NCBI GenBank assembly: GCA_948474755.1 | Contig: CAOLHI010004224.1 | Coordinates: forward strand, 62,001 to 126,000 | DNA length: 64,000 bases | Reading direction: 5' to 3' | From: Ctenosaura bakeri | Taxonomy: Eukaryota; Chordata; Lepidosauria; Squamata; Iguanidae | Part shown: positions 25,501-34,600 of the stretch, one piece after another | Layout: the number at the start of each line of letters is the position of its first letter | Numbering within the stretch: the first letter of the stretch is position 1 | Translations under genes and position numbers: made by a program | Notes under the pieces: generated by a model | Told to the model about the DNA's origin: nothing | Database searches by the model: none | Seen by the model: only the letters and a program-made list of their open reading frames with translations

Positions 25501-26134
25501 ATTCATTGGCCAGCCTAGGAAAGAGACTTGCTTTATCCGACAATCAGTTTTTGGTTTCATCTTCTCAATGGCTGTTTCTTGTCTTCTGGCAAAAACTGTA
25601 ATTGTTTATCTAGCATTCATAGCCACTAAGCCAGGATCTAGAATGAAAAAATGGGTGGGAAAAAGACTGGCTTATTCCATTGTTCTTTCTTGTTCCTTTA
25701 TTCAAGCAAGCATTTGTATTGCATGGTTGGCAACCTCTCCTCCATTCCCTGAATTGGACATGCACTCTTTTAATGAGGAAATCATTCTGAAATGTAATGA
25801 AGGATTAGTCACCATGTTTTACTGTGTTCTGAGCTATATGGGCCTCCTGGCCATTATCAGCTTCATTGTGGCATTCCTTGCCCGGAAATTACCTGACAGT
25901 TTTAATGAAGCCAAGTTCATCACATTCAGTATGTTGGCCTTCTGCAGTGTGTGGATCACCTTTGTTCCAACCTACCTCAGCACAAAAGGCAAAGACATGG
26001 TGGCTGTGGAGATCTTTTCCATCTTGGCTTCTAGTGCTGGGTTACTGGTTGGTATATTTTCACCTAAATGCTACATAATTCTTCTGAGACCAGAACTGAA
26101 CAATAAGGAACAACTCATTAGGAGACAGAAATAA
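16391..26134 (+). CDS. V2R-B: complete vomeronasal type-2 receptor, 879 aa
   Basis: Predicted pheromone/chemosignal receptor of the V2R class C GPCR family. Exons: 16391-16599, 17986-18277, 18557-19438, 19642-19869, 21240-21366, 25233-26134; phases 2, 0, 0, 0, 1; total 2,640 nt with stop. Domains: signal peptide (1-18), Venus-flytrap ligand domain (about 25-537), nine-cysteine linker (538-600), seven-helix domain (about 614-860) with the class C signatures [12 protein letters not shown] before/within TM6 and [11 protein letters not shown] at the end of TM7, then a short tail. No stop, frameshift or missing splice site is seen, so it looks functional. The length is typical for the family. Closest relative in the window is V2R-D. 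Intron 4 carries an LTR and intron 5 an L1 plus a GC-rich transposon, which explains its greater gene length. Ligand unknown. Confidence 0.95.
16600..17985 (+). other. intron 1 of V2R-B
   Basis: 1,386 bp. The 5' part and several later stretches match intron 1 of V2R-D (44848-45592). No exon or known repeat recognised. Confidence 0.7.
17986..18277 (+). CDS. V2R-B exon 2
   Basis: 292 nt, encoding [33 protein letters not shown] and the end GFYKIPQ. Acceptor tgcag|C. The last exonic base is A (CAA|gtaggt) instead of the G in the other genes; the amino acid (Gln) is unchanged. About 91 of 97 residues match V2R-D. Confidence 0.94.
18557..19438 (+). CDS. V2R-B exon 3 (main ligand-binding exon)
   Basis: 882 nt, 294 codons. 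Contains [33 protein letters not shown] and [18 protein letters not shown]. Acceptor ttttag|CTC, donor CAG|gtaatg. This is the most divergent exon between B and D, including a two-codon length difference near [13 protein letters not shown]. Confidence 0.96.
19642..19869 (+). CDS. V2R-B exon 4
   Basis: 228 nt: [43 protein letters not shown]. Acceptor attag|CTA, donor CAG|gtatgg. Confidence 0.94.
20065..20183 (-). mobile_element. SINE-A fragment shared with V2R-D
   Basis: Degenerate minus SINE-A (TTCCTAGGATTTTCTTAGG). The same fragment sits in intron 4 of V2R-D at 47578-47705, so it predates the B/D duplication. Confidence 0.65.
20184..21061 (+). mobile_element. solo-LTR-like insertion in intron 4 of V2R-B
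   Basis: Starts TGTTACCAGGCCGTATAC. It has a TATA box (GTATATAAACCC, about 20617) and a polyadenylation signal AATAAA (20859-20864) in LTR-like order. V2R-D lacks it: D reads TCCCATGCAAG where B reads TCCCATC, insertion, CATCCAAG, so CATC (20180-20183 and 21062-21065) is a likely 4-bp target duplication. Two related 5' parts lie at 28323 and 29667. The 3' end does not read CA, so the exact border is uncertain. Confidence 0.65.
21240..21366 (+). CDS. V2R-B exon 5 (cysteine-rich linker)
   Basis: 127 nt: [14 protein letters not shown] and [14 protein letters not shown], six linker cysteines. The first residue is Leu where other copies have Val or Ile. Donor ACAG|gtatgg, followed at once by a TATGG-rich microsatellite. 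Confidence 0.93.
21367..21446 (+). repeat. TATGG-rich microsatellite at a splice donor
   Basis: Starts within the donor of exon 5 (gtatgg) and repeats GGTATGG-like words for about 80 bp. Each copy resembles the true donor. Confidence 0.8.
21447..22527 (+). other. proximal intron 5 of V2R-B
   Basis: No exon seen. The first part matches intron 5 of V2R-D. Two imperfect copies of TTCCCCTCTGAGAAATG occur near 22215 and 22370. Confidence 0.65.
22528..22632. repeat. degenerate GAGTCAAGTC-type tandem repeat
   Basis: About 100 bp made of variants of CAAGTC, GAGTC and GACTT. Confidence 0.75.
22735..24340 (+). mobile_element. L1 LINE ORF2 3' fragment, split by a transposon
   Basis: Broken frames match the C-terminal end of squamate-type L1 ORF2 (for example [17 protein letters not shown] followed, in a shifted frame, by KCWKYEQ-like sequence). 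Interrupted at 23309-23785 by a GC-rich element; the L1 frame resumes after it. Several stops and frameshifts; inactive. Confidence 0.75.
23309..23785. mobile_element. GC-rich non-autonomous DNA transposon, family 2
   Basis: 477 bp with termini GCCCTTTCCACATGG and GTGTGGAAAGGGC, inserted in an L1 coding region. The L1 sequence reads across as ATGAAAG/ACTGC, giving a 5-bp duplication, gaaag (23304-23308) and caaag (23786-23790), with one mismatch. CpG-rich inside. The 157-codon antisense frame has no transposase similarity. Confidence 0.75.
24348..24703. mobile_element. two nested family 1 MITEs
   Basis: A second copy (starting GCCATTTCTGAACC at about 24519) follows a first copy that lacks its own terminus, consistent with one MITE inserted into the end of another. 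Both show the paired words TGCTATTATT and AATAATAGCACT. Confidence 0.75.
24857..25125 (+). mobile_element. L2-type reverse transcriptase fossil (shared)
   Basis: Encodes [20 protein letters not shown] and [15 protein letters not shown], a decayed match to the L2-like RT pattern (PFQSGFR and LLDLSAAFDTIDH in intact relatives). The same fragment occurs in intron 5 of V2R-D (49915-50190) and V2R-F (62230-62560, minus), at a similar distance from exon 6. Confidence 0.75.
25233..26134 (+). CDS. V2R-B exon 6 (seven-helix domain)
   Basis: 902 nt including the TAA stop. It begins with the last linker cysteines ([12 protein letters not shown], then TC), followed by seven hydrophobic helices; TM3 region [21 protein letters not shown]6 region [12 protein letters not shown], end PKCYII. 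Acceptor ttttcag|AT. Confidence 0.97.
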
Positions 26135-26870
26135 AAAGTGATACAGTGTTTCTGTTATGATCTTATTTTCATGGTATGATTTGACTACTTGTTTGTATAT
26201 TGCTCAGTAGCATAAAGCTGAGGAAGAAATAAATTACTATAGCATTAAGCAAACAGATTTCTCTGAAATCCTTCCTGTAGAGCTTCACTGATTCCCATCA
26301 GTACTTTATCTGTTCATTCCCTTCATATCACTGTTCCATGCTTTGCATCTATTTCCCGCCCTAAATAAGAGACCTAGAGCTGTAGTGTTCTGTGTCAGTG
26401 CTGGAGCAAACTTCCATCATCCTCAGCAACATTAACCCCCTAACTGAGGATGATGGGATTGTAATCCAATGGGACTTGAGGTTGTTAGTATTGTTGAGGT
26501 TGGTGGTGTTCTAACTCTCACCCATACCATACTCTACAGCTCTCTCCTTCAGGCAACTGGCACTGGCTTGGGTTGTCTAGTGCTTTCTTGGTAAGTACAC
26601 AGCTAGGAAGCGTGACGTTTGGTAATAATATTCATAAAGATAATTTTTTTAGTCAGCTTTTGTTACAAAAGAGCTTAGTCTTGTGGCAGTTTGGCAATTG
26701 ACCAATTTATTTTGGCATAAGGATATGCTCATGTATTGTTGGACACAACACAACACTGCCTTGGCCACTTTGTTTGGAAATGGTAGAAGCCTTTAGAATT
26801 TCCCCTCTGGGATTCTACAGTGCTGTTCTGCAGTATCAATCTTAATACCAAGGAAAATCAAACAATGACT
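26135..26870 (+). repeat. proximal 3' flank of V2R-B (duplicated unit)
   Basis: Matches the proximal flank of V2R-D (52405-53000) and, inverted, V2R-F (61233-60700). One shared anchor is GGGACTTGAGGTTGTTA. No exon present. Confidence 0.75.
26228..26233 (+). other. polyadenylation signal of V2R-B
   Basis: AATAAA 94 nt past the stop codon. V2R-F has ATTAAA at the matching place. Confidence 0.65.
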
Positions 26871-26928
26871 TAGTCCCTTAGTCTTCTCATGGGGTAGTGG
26901 CACACAGAACTCAGATGTCAAGAAGTAA

Positions 26929-26931
<3 letters not shown>

Positions 26932-26995
<64 letters not shown>
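26932..26995. repeat. (AT)n(GT)n microsatellite
   Basis: About 30 bp of AT followed by about 33 bp of GT. Confidence 0.97.
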
Positions 26996-26998
<3 letters not shown>

Positions 26999-27239
26999 AA
27001 CAGTTTTATTCTTGATTGTTCTAAAATGAACAACCCCTTTAGGTTTGGACTGAAGCTTAAGGGCGTATATTGCAGTGGGAACTAAAGCCACCCAGTATTG
27101 ATGAAGCTTAGACCAGCCCTGAAAGTCTCTGATACCTAATAAAGGAGGTGAAAGGCAAAACAATGAAGAGTGGGAAAATCACAAAACAAAATAAGATCTT
27201 GTGGATGGTACTTGAGAATCATCTGCAGTTACTGTGTTG

Positions 27240-27735
27240 TAGCAGGTCTTTTCCTTTTTTAAAAAACCTCAAGCATATATAAGTGGGGGCAGCAACTTTC
27301 GCATGAACCAATTATTTCCTCACCCACGCCTGCATTGTCACACCCAGATTGGCCCAAGAATGTGATCCAAAAGTGACTGAAACCTCCTGTATTTTCAAAT
27401 GGCTTGAAAGTCAGTTTTCCAAAGGATGTAAGATTTTTGTTGTATGGATAAAGCTAAACTGCCATGTTTGGGAGTTACCTAGAAGCACTTTGGAGAGATA
27501 TTCAGGAAGCCCTACCATATTAAAACTAGTGGGATGAAGATGTGCAGCACAAACAAGAGGGTAAAGAGCTAGATGGGTTCCAAAGGTAGGACTTTCCACA
27601 ACTTGACATAGAAGGACAAGGGCTGCTGCATGCTTTCCTACTTATTCTTCAGCTTCACAAAAGGAACCCACCTGAGGCAAAAGGAAATTACTTTCAAAGG
27701 GCTTCAGTGCTTGCCAAGACCAAAGGCAGAATAAT
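27240..27735 (+). repeat. V2R upstream-block remnant without a gene
   Basis: Matches the distal upstream block of V2R-D (42900-43600) and, inverted, that before orphan exon E (58910-58450); anchors include GTGACTGAAACCTCCTGTAT and CACCTGAGGCAAAAGG. It sits after the 3' flank of V2R-B, exactly where a next tandem gene would begin, but homology stops at about 27735 and no first exon follows. Confidence 0.7.
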
Positions 27736-28322
27736 GTGATAGATGAGGGGCCAGAGGTCAAAGAGCAATTTATTTTGCTTGAAACAGAGACCTTCCAACC
27801 TTTGGTTATGATAGAGCAATCTATCTTGCTAGCACCTCCGCCATCTAAAGGACAAGCTAAAGCAGAGATTTTACAGCTGGTATCTGAGGGAGAAGGGGTC
27901 ACTGATAATTTTGAGGAATTAGATTCACCTTTACCCCCCAACCCTCTGTCACAGAGGAAGCAAAAGAGCGCAGCTCCGAAGGAAGTCATTTTGATGAGGC
28001 TGAGCAGACAGGAGACTGATTAGAAATACCTGTCCTTCTCTGTTATTTAAGTCTGTCAGCATAGCTTGCCTTTTGCTTGTGGAAAATTGCTACCTGGTGT
28101 CTCTCGAACTTTGCACTCCTACTCTCATGTTTGTGAACTTCAGCATTCCTGACTTCTTGGGCTGGATTTGACTTTGACTTTCAGCTCAACATTTCTGCTG
28201 GATTGATAGCTCTGGCCTTTCCCTGCTACCTTCACCTCCCTGGCAAGTACTGTCATATTCCTTCCGTTGCTGGCAGATAAGCATGAGCTGAGAGTTAAAC
28301 CCTGACAAATGGTCTCCCTCCT
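27736..28322. other. unassigned sequence
   Basis: Breaks the upstream-block homology. The 95-codon frame at 27736-28023 has no recognisable domain. It may be a repeat, but I see no termini. Confidence 0.4.
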
Positions 28323-28830
28323 TGTTATCAGGCTGTACACCCCCACTCTCTGATATGGTTTCATTGAAAAATATTTAATTGGCATGAAATAGAAATTATA
28401 TTCTGCTCTGACTGGGTGCTTGCTGGCAAAGAGGAACTGGATGCACACATGCATTGCAAAACTAGTTCAGATTGAGACTTCGGGGCATGTGTAGGTCACA
28501 GTCAGGGAAACTCTGGAGATAATTGACTTGCAGATGTCCTTCAGTGACTCTACCTTTAGAAACAGTAGTGTCTAAAATTGCTTCCATGGAACAACTGATT
28601 ATCTTCAGCTTTCTCCCTTTGCCCAGTTAAACCCCTTTTTTGCTCCCTAACCCACTATTAAGGAGCTATCACAATTATTTTTCTTCTACATCTTCAATCA
28701 GAGGTAAAGTTGGAAGAGACTGAAAGAAGTATAAAAAGGCCTAGAGAGTCTCTCCATCTCTTTTGTAAAGCCTCTGGCTTCACCTTCAGCAGCTACCACA
28801 TGCACTGACTGAGACAGACTCCTGGAAAGG
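28323..28830 (+). mobile_element. LTR fragment related to 20184-21061
   Basis: Starts TGTTATCAGGCTGTAC and carries a TATA box (TATAAAAAGG, 28730). Aligns with the first part of the LTR in intron 4 of V2R-B. Right border not seen. Confidence 0.5.
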
Positions 28831-29439
28831 GCTTGGAATGGGTGCACGAAGAGGTACATACTCATGTCCCATTAACTACTCAAATGCAGTGACAGGATGC
28901 TTCATCATCTTCAGAGATTATTCAAATAGTCTGTTATATTTGTAAATGAGCAGCCTGAAAACAAAAAAACACTGTATATTATTGTTCAAGAGACACAGCT
29001 AAGTCCCCCACACAGGAAAAATCTTGAAGATAGTTTGGAACCTATTATCACATGGATCAATATGATGGAATTCATGTCAGTTTATTCCTACAGGTATACC
29101 AAAGTAAAATTATGTTACTGGAAGATGGAATGGAGGTATAAACTTACACAGCTGAGACTTCAGATTAGTTTTCAGCAGCTTCTACATAAGTTGGGTGGGT
29201 TAAGATCCAAGAGAAGAGCCTTTACTGAGATATGTATGTGTGGGTGAGTGGGAAAGTATACAAATTATATATCCTTTATTACTGCACTGGTGTGGAATGG
29301 CACTTCACTAGATTCTAAAAGGAGGCACTTTAGAGAATGGGGAATCTCAGAGTCAAATCCAAATTTCCCTTCTTTTGTTGGTTTTGGTCTTTCCCAAGAT
29401 GAACTGAGCTTCCCTTGAAAGCTATCAATATAGCAATAC

Positions 29440-29664
29440 AGAAGTTACATTTCTATACTGCTTGTCAGTGCAAAGCACTCTCTAAGCAACACATTGTATA
29501 CACAGATCAGGTTTTGGTAGTATTTTAGGTAATTGTTCCCAACAAGCTGGGTAGTTATTTTACTGACCTATGGAAGGATGAAAGGCTGAGTTAACCTGCA
29601 GGATAGAACTCACAATACTGTGGCTGAAGTACCAGTATTTAACCACTGCACCACCAGGGCTTTT
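29440..29664 (-). mobile_element. SINE-B copy (MIR-like, tRNA-derived)
   Basis: In minus sense starts CCCTGGTGGTGCAGTGGTTA and includes CAGCCTTTCATCCTTCC and ACCCAGCTTGTTGGG, as in the better copy at 41768-42005. Confidence 0.75.
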
Positions 29665-29666
29665 GG

Positions 29667-29960
29667 TGTTACCAGGCTGTATAGTCCTTCTCCATGATAT
29701 GGTATAATTGGGAAAATGTATATTTAATTAATTATATCCTACTCTAACTGGGAAGCTTGCTGGTAAAGAGGAACTGGCTGCACAAGGGTGTAGCAAACCT
29801 AGGTCAGAATGAGACCTCAGGGCATGGCTAGGTCATAGTCAGGGAAGCCCTGGAAAATGGACTTGCAGATGTCTCTCAACAACTCAACTTTTAGAAACAA
29901 TAGCTCCTGAATCTGCTTCCATGGAAAGCCTGATTTAATTCAATTTAGCGGGTGTATAGT
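29667..29960 (+). mobile_element. LTR fragment related to 20184-21061
   Basis: Starts TGTTACCAGGCTGTATAG and shares GGCATGGCTAGGTCATAGTC with the other two copies. Truncated at the right. Confidence 0.5.
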
Positions 29961-31180
29961 ACTGTAGCAGCAGTGGTGAGGTTTTGGTTTTGGTCTTTGG
30001 AAGATATGCTATTTAAGGCTCCTGCTGTATTACAAGTAACCACTCACAAAAAATGGGCTGCCACACAATACAAAAGGAACACACAATAGCTGCTAATGTC
30101 TACGTACTCATCAGAACGTATCACCTCTGCATGTAGAATTCTTATAGAACATGAGTGCAACCTAGGCTGATAAGATTTTTCATAATGTTTGCTTGGAGCA
30201 CACTTTGTGTTTAATAATTTTGATCCTCAAACCTCTGGTCAATGTATAAACATTAAAAAGAAACCTTGGTTGCAATGGGTAGAGTTTGTATTTCTCTAAT
30301 GGGTTCTGATGCCTTTGACAAAGTGCTGTGTTCATACTACCAAAACCTGATCCGTGTATACAATGTGTTGATGAAAGCAAGGAAACACACACACTTCTTT
30401 TCTGTGTGCAATTCAAAAACATTCACACGGACACATACAACCATCACAAACATTTTACTATCTTATAATACACCCAGATATAGTTGCACATTTCTGCTGC
30501 CCTTGCCTTGTTAAAGGAGCCATAGCATGGCTCATCATCTCAAGAAAAACCTGAAATGCAACTTGAAAAAAGACAGTCTGCACATTCCATGTCCATTGCA
30601 ACACAAATAAAAAAAAATAGAACACTACAAGAACAGCAGAACTGCACCAATAAAAACATGGCAAGTATAATAACATGGAAATGGTGACTACTTTAATTTC
30701 TGGTGTAACCAGACATTTCTCCACTGGACTTGAGTGAGATCAACTGAAAGAAGGTGTTTATTGTTATTTTTTTTTCAAGGGGGACAACATACTTATTTCT
30801 TCCAGGGTGGTTTGCAATAACTCATTCAATGAATCAGTCACAGATTTAACTCAGATCTGGTCAGGCCTGTCTTTTTTTGAACAATTTTATCTCTTCATAG
30901 TTATGTTTTATAGCTTTTGAGGCACAATTTACATACAGTTCCTCGCCATTTACATCTCATTTGAGATGCAAGGCTCTGCTTAGGATAATGTTAACTTTCC
31001 CTCGTATGTGTTTTACACTTGAAACCACACATAGTTGAATTCCATCCCCTTGATAAAACTGGAGTTGCATCAGTTCAAAAGCCAAATAGCTATTGATTTC
31101 CCTAAGGAATTGCCAAGACAACCATAACATGTTAGCCTGGCTAAAACATCAGAGATTTTCTAGAAACCAGTTCAAAACAG
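29961..31180. other. DNA upstream of V2R-C, nothing recognised
   Basis: About 1.2 kb before the conserved upstream element. It does not match the upstream blocks of B, D or E. No gene seen. Confidence 0.55.
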
Positions 31181-31228
31181 TAAATAAAACAATCTTGGAA
31201 GTGGTTATAATTAAACTCCTGTTCTTTT
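31181..31228 (+). promoter_or_regulatory. conserved upstream element of V2R-C
   Basis: 224-271 bp before the ATG. Reads CAATCTTGGAAG, GGTTATAATTAAAC, TCCTGTTC, matching the elements before B and D although the surrounding upstream DNA is otherwise mostly unalike. Candidate promoter, inferred. Confidence 0.55.
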
Positions 31229-31451
31229 GAGAGCTGAGGACAAAGAGGAAAAGGCAGAGAAAGCTGTATATTTGTTAGCAATCTCAGCTAGCATTCTAAC
31301 CATGTGTCTATATCCATGCTGATGCTAAAAGTAAGGCTGGAACATTCAGAGAGATATTGCCAGCTGCAGCCCAAGATATCCTCTGTAAGTGCTGTGTCTC
31401 CCATGGATGATCAGAGACAACTGTGCATTTAAAGAAAACATCTGAGTGTAC

Positions 31452-31675
31452 ATGATGGTGTGGCTACTGAGATGTATGTTTCTGCTGCCTTCCATGTTAT
31501 GCCAAGTAGATGCTCCAAAGTGCCCTTCAGCTGAGGTCTTCCCTGTTCCACATGAATGGTACCAGCCAGGTGGGCTCCTCATTGGCGGGATTGCTTCTCA
31601 TATGTTTTATGTTTTCTATGAAGTTTTCTTCAACGAATCTCCTTCGCAGAAGATGTTTGATGCTGAGATCCCACT
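31452..31675 (+). CDS. V2R-C exon 1
   Basis: 224 nt: signal peptide [16 protein letters not shown], then [18 protein letters not shown]. The Asp of the EWYQPGD motif is Gly. Donor CCACT|gtaaga. Confidence 0.9.
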
Positions 31676-34600
31676 GTAAGAAAAATCATCCCCTTCATCT
31701 GTGAATTTTGTGAAATATATGAAATAGGTCAGAAGATGCCTAGAGAAAGAACGTAGGGTTAATTCTGCCATAAACACAAAGTTTCTTCTTTCATAAGACG
31801 ATATCTTTTTCTGTTTTGAAATGTGATGTGGCCATGGCAAAAGTACACCTTTATAAAAAAAAAAAAGGATATACTTGCACAAGATTTATGAAACGTCTCT
31901 GCAATACATCCATTGGAATAATGGATATGGAATAAATTAAGTAATTAACCATTCCATAACTGAATAGAAACAAACATCACAAGGAAGTGATATAGGAAGA
32001 AGCCAGCTAACATGATCCTCTTGCTAGTGTGTTCCTTTGGTAGAAGAGAGGGATGAAAGGAACGAATGAAACTATTTCTAAATGGGAGAATTAGTAGCAT
32101 TTGAGAATAACTACAATTGTTTAGAAATAAATATCAGTTATCTGGAATCCTCTATCATTTAGTATATGTAACTAAGAAGATTGTATTTAGTTAAGGAACC
32201 TTTACTGGCCTGACACGCACTCCTGCAAACCTGAAGAAAATGTCATTCACATGTACTCCAGTCACCAGCAGAATGTACCTCTTTTTCCCCCATGCAGTTT
32301 ATCTCCATTAAAGTAAGTTTTAGAGGGAGTTACAATCTTGTCAATGGGGTCACAATTGTGGCTAAGTAGCAATTGTGAACGAAAAAGAGTTGCTTAGATT
32401 TACTCATCCATAACCTGTTTTGTTTCTGCTAGTGATCAGAGCATGGGTGGATGATATTTAGTTATACTTAACTAAGTAACTGATGCAGAATTCTAGCCAA
32501 AGAAGAAAGACTGGGACAATGGTATGCGATGGAAATATCTCCTGTTGAGTTCTATCTTAGCTCCAAATGTATTCTTGGAGTTCCTCTTATCCTCTTGAAT
32601 TCAGCCTGAAGCTCCTAATGTGAGCATAAGGTGAGCAGAAGACCACACAAATGGGGTTTCTGTTAAATATATTGGCTTTAACCACACAATTGACTAATGA
32701 AAATGAGGGGAAAATATCCATTGGAAAGGTCTGTGGACTGAAACATCTCAAGAATGAAGAAAGATGACCAAGTCAATGGCTTTTTGGTTTAGAATATGGT
32801 GGTTACAGGAGGTGCCTAACAAAGAGGTAGAAAATAAGGTTACGGATATGGTGAGGCTATGTGTAGGAAGACTCCCCCCCGCCAGCTTATAGTGAACCAG
32901 TGCAGTTGAACGCTTAGAGATTCCAGAGAAATAAAACAAAGTTCTTGCTGATGCATCACCTTGGTATACTCAAAAATTTCTGTTCACAAATTTGGTTCTG
33001 GCTGCTTGGCATGTAAATCTTTTTTCTTTCTGTCTTACAGAATACAAAAACTGAGTTAACTGCTTGTGGTGAAATAATATGCTATAGTATCCACATTTTT
33101 TGATCTTCAAAATAAATACGCTTCTAGTTCTCCTAATAGTTTAATTATAATGTTAATGTTTGCATATGTTTAATGATGTGAACTATTACCTACATCTATT
33201 TTAACTTCTGCATACCGCTTGAGTTCCAGAACTGGGGAAAAGTCAGAACACAAATATTATTGGTTGGAATCCTGTTGGTTAGCCCCAACTAGAGTAGATT
33301 TACTAATTTAGTGGGATTCCTGTCATTGTTATTTTCATCCTCACCACTATCTGGTGATTCCTTATTGATTTCTAGATTCTTGGAAAGATTCTGAATCAAT
33401 GATGGTAAGAACAACAACAAAAACAACAACACTAATAGTAATACTACCTCTAATAGCTCTGTGTTTTATAGAAAATGCTATAGCAAGGCAAAGTATACCG
33501 CCCATACAGTAGCCATATAGAACGGAAAAGACATCCTGAGCCTGAGTTCATTCTGAGTTTTAAAAGTTTAAATTCGAACTTTTTCAGGACAGGAAATCCA
33601 GAGTGAAAAAAAACATTTTCACCCAATTGCAGATTTCAATACATTTCATTCATTGAACAATTCAGTCTGAAACCATAGATTAATCCTATTTGCAGAGTAA
33701 TTCCAAGATTCTATCAACATGTCCTTGCCTTGGCATTTGCTGTGAATGAACTAAATAAGAATCCCAAGATCCTGCCCAATGTCACACTTGGCTTCCACAT
33801 CCATGACAGCTACTATGATGCACGGATGACTTATCGGATTACCCTGGACCTGCTTTTCAAATCAAAGAGATTTATCCCCAATTACAAATGTGACCAAGGG
33901 AAAAACCTGATAGCTATCATCAGCGGCATGGGCTCAGATACCTCTTCCTTCATTGCTAATATTATAGGCTTCTACAAGATTCCACAGGTAGGATCTCTGT
34001 GTGAGATTATATGGAAATAATACTCCTCATTTATCACATTGTGAACCATATTACTCTTCTATAGAAAGCAGGAATGTGGCTGAAAACAAACAAAAGACCC
34101 AGAAATTCTGGCATACTCTTAGATACTGTGGTTAGTCCTTGAAATCTACCCTTATTGACCCATTCTTTAATTAAATAGCTGTTTCCATAATCTGGCACAG
34201 GTGCACAAAGACATTCTTCTTAACTAATGATAGTAACAGCTGTTTATTTTCTTCTAGTTCATCTATGGTTCACTCAGCATTCAAGATAGTCATACCACTC
34301 AGGATTATTCATTTTATTACATGGTTCCACATGAGTCATATCAGAATATGGGGATAATCCATGTACTTCAGCATTTTGGATGGACTTGGGTTGGTCTCTT
34401 TGCTATTGATAATAATAGTGGAGAACATTTCTTACAGTCCTTTCAACCACTGCTTTCTAGAAATGGAATCTGTTCTGCTTTTGTCCTAAGAATCCCACAA
34501 TTTGCTTATTTGGATAACTTAATCAAACTTAGTGATTCAGTCTCAAATATATATACACATTTAACAGATAGTAAAGCCAGCACATGGATCATCTATGGAG

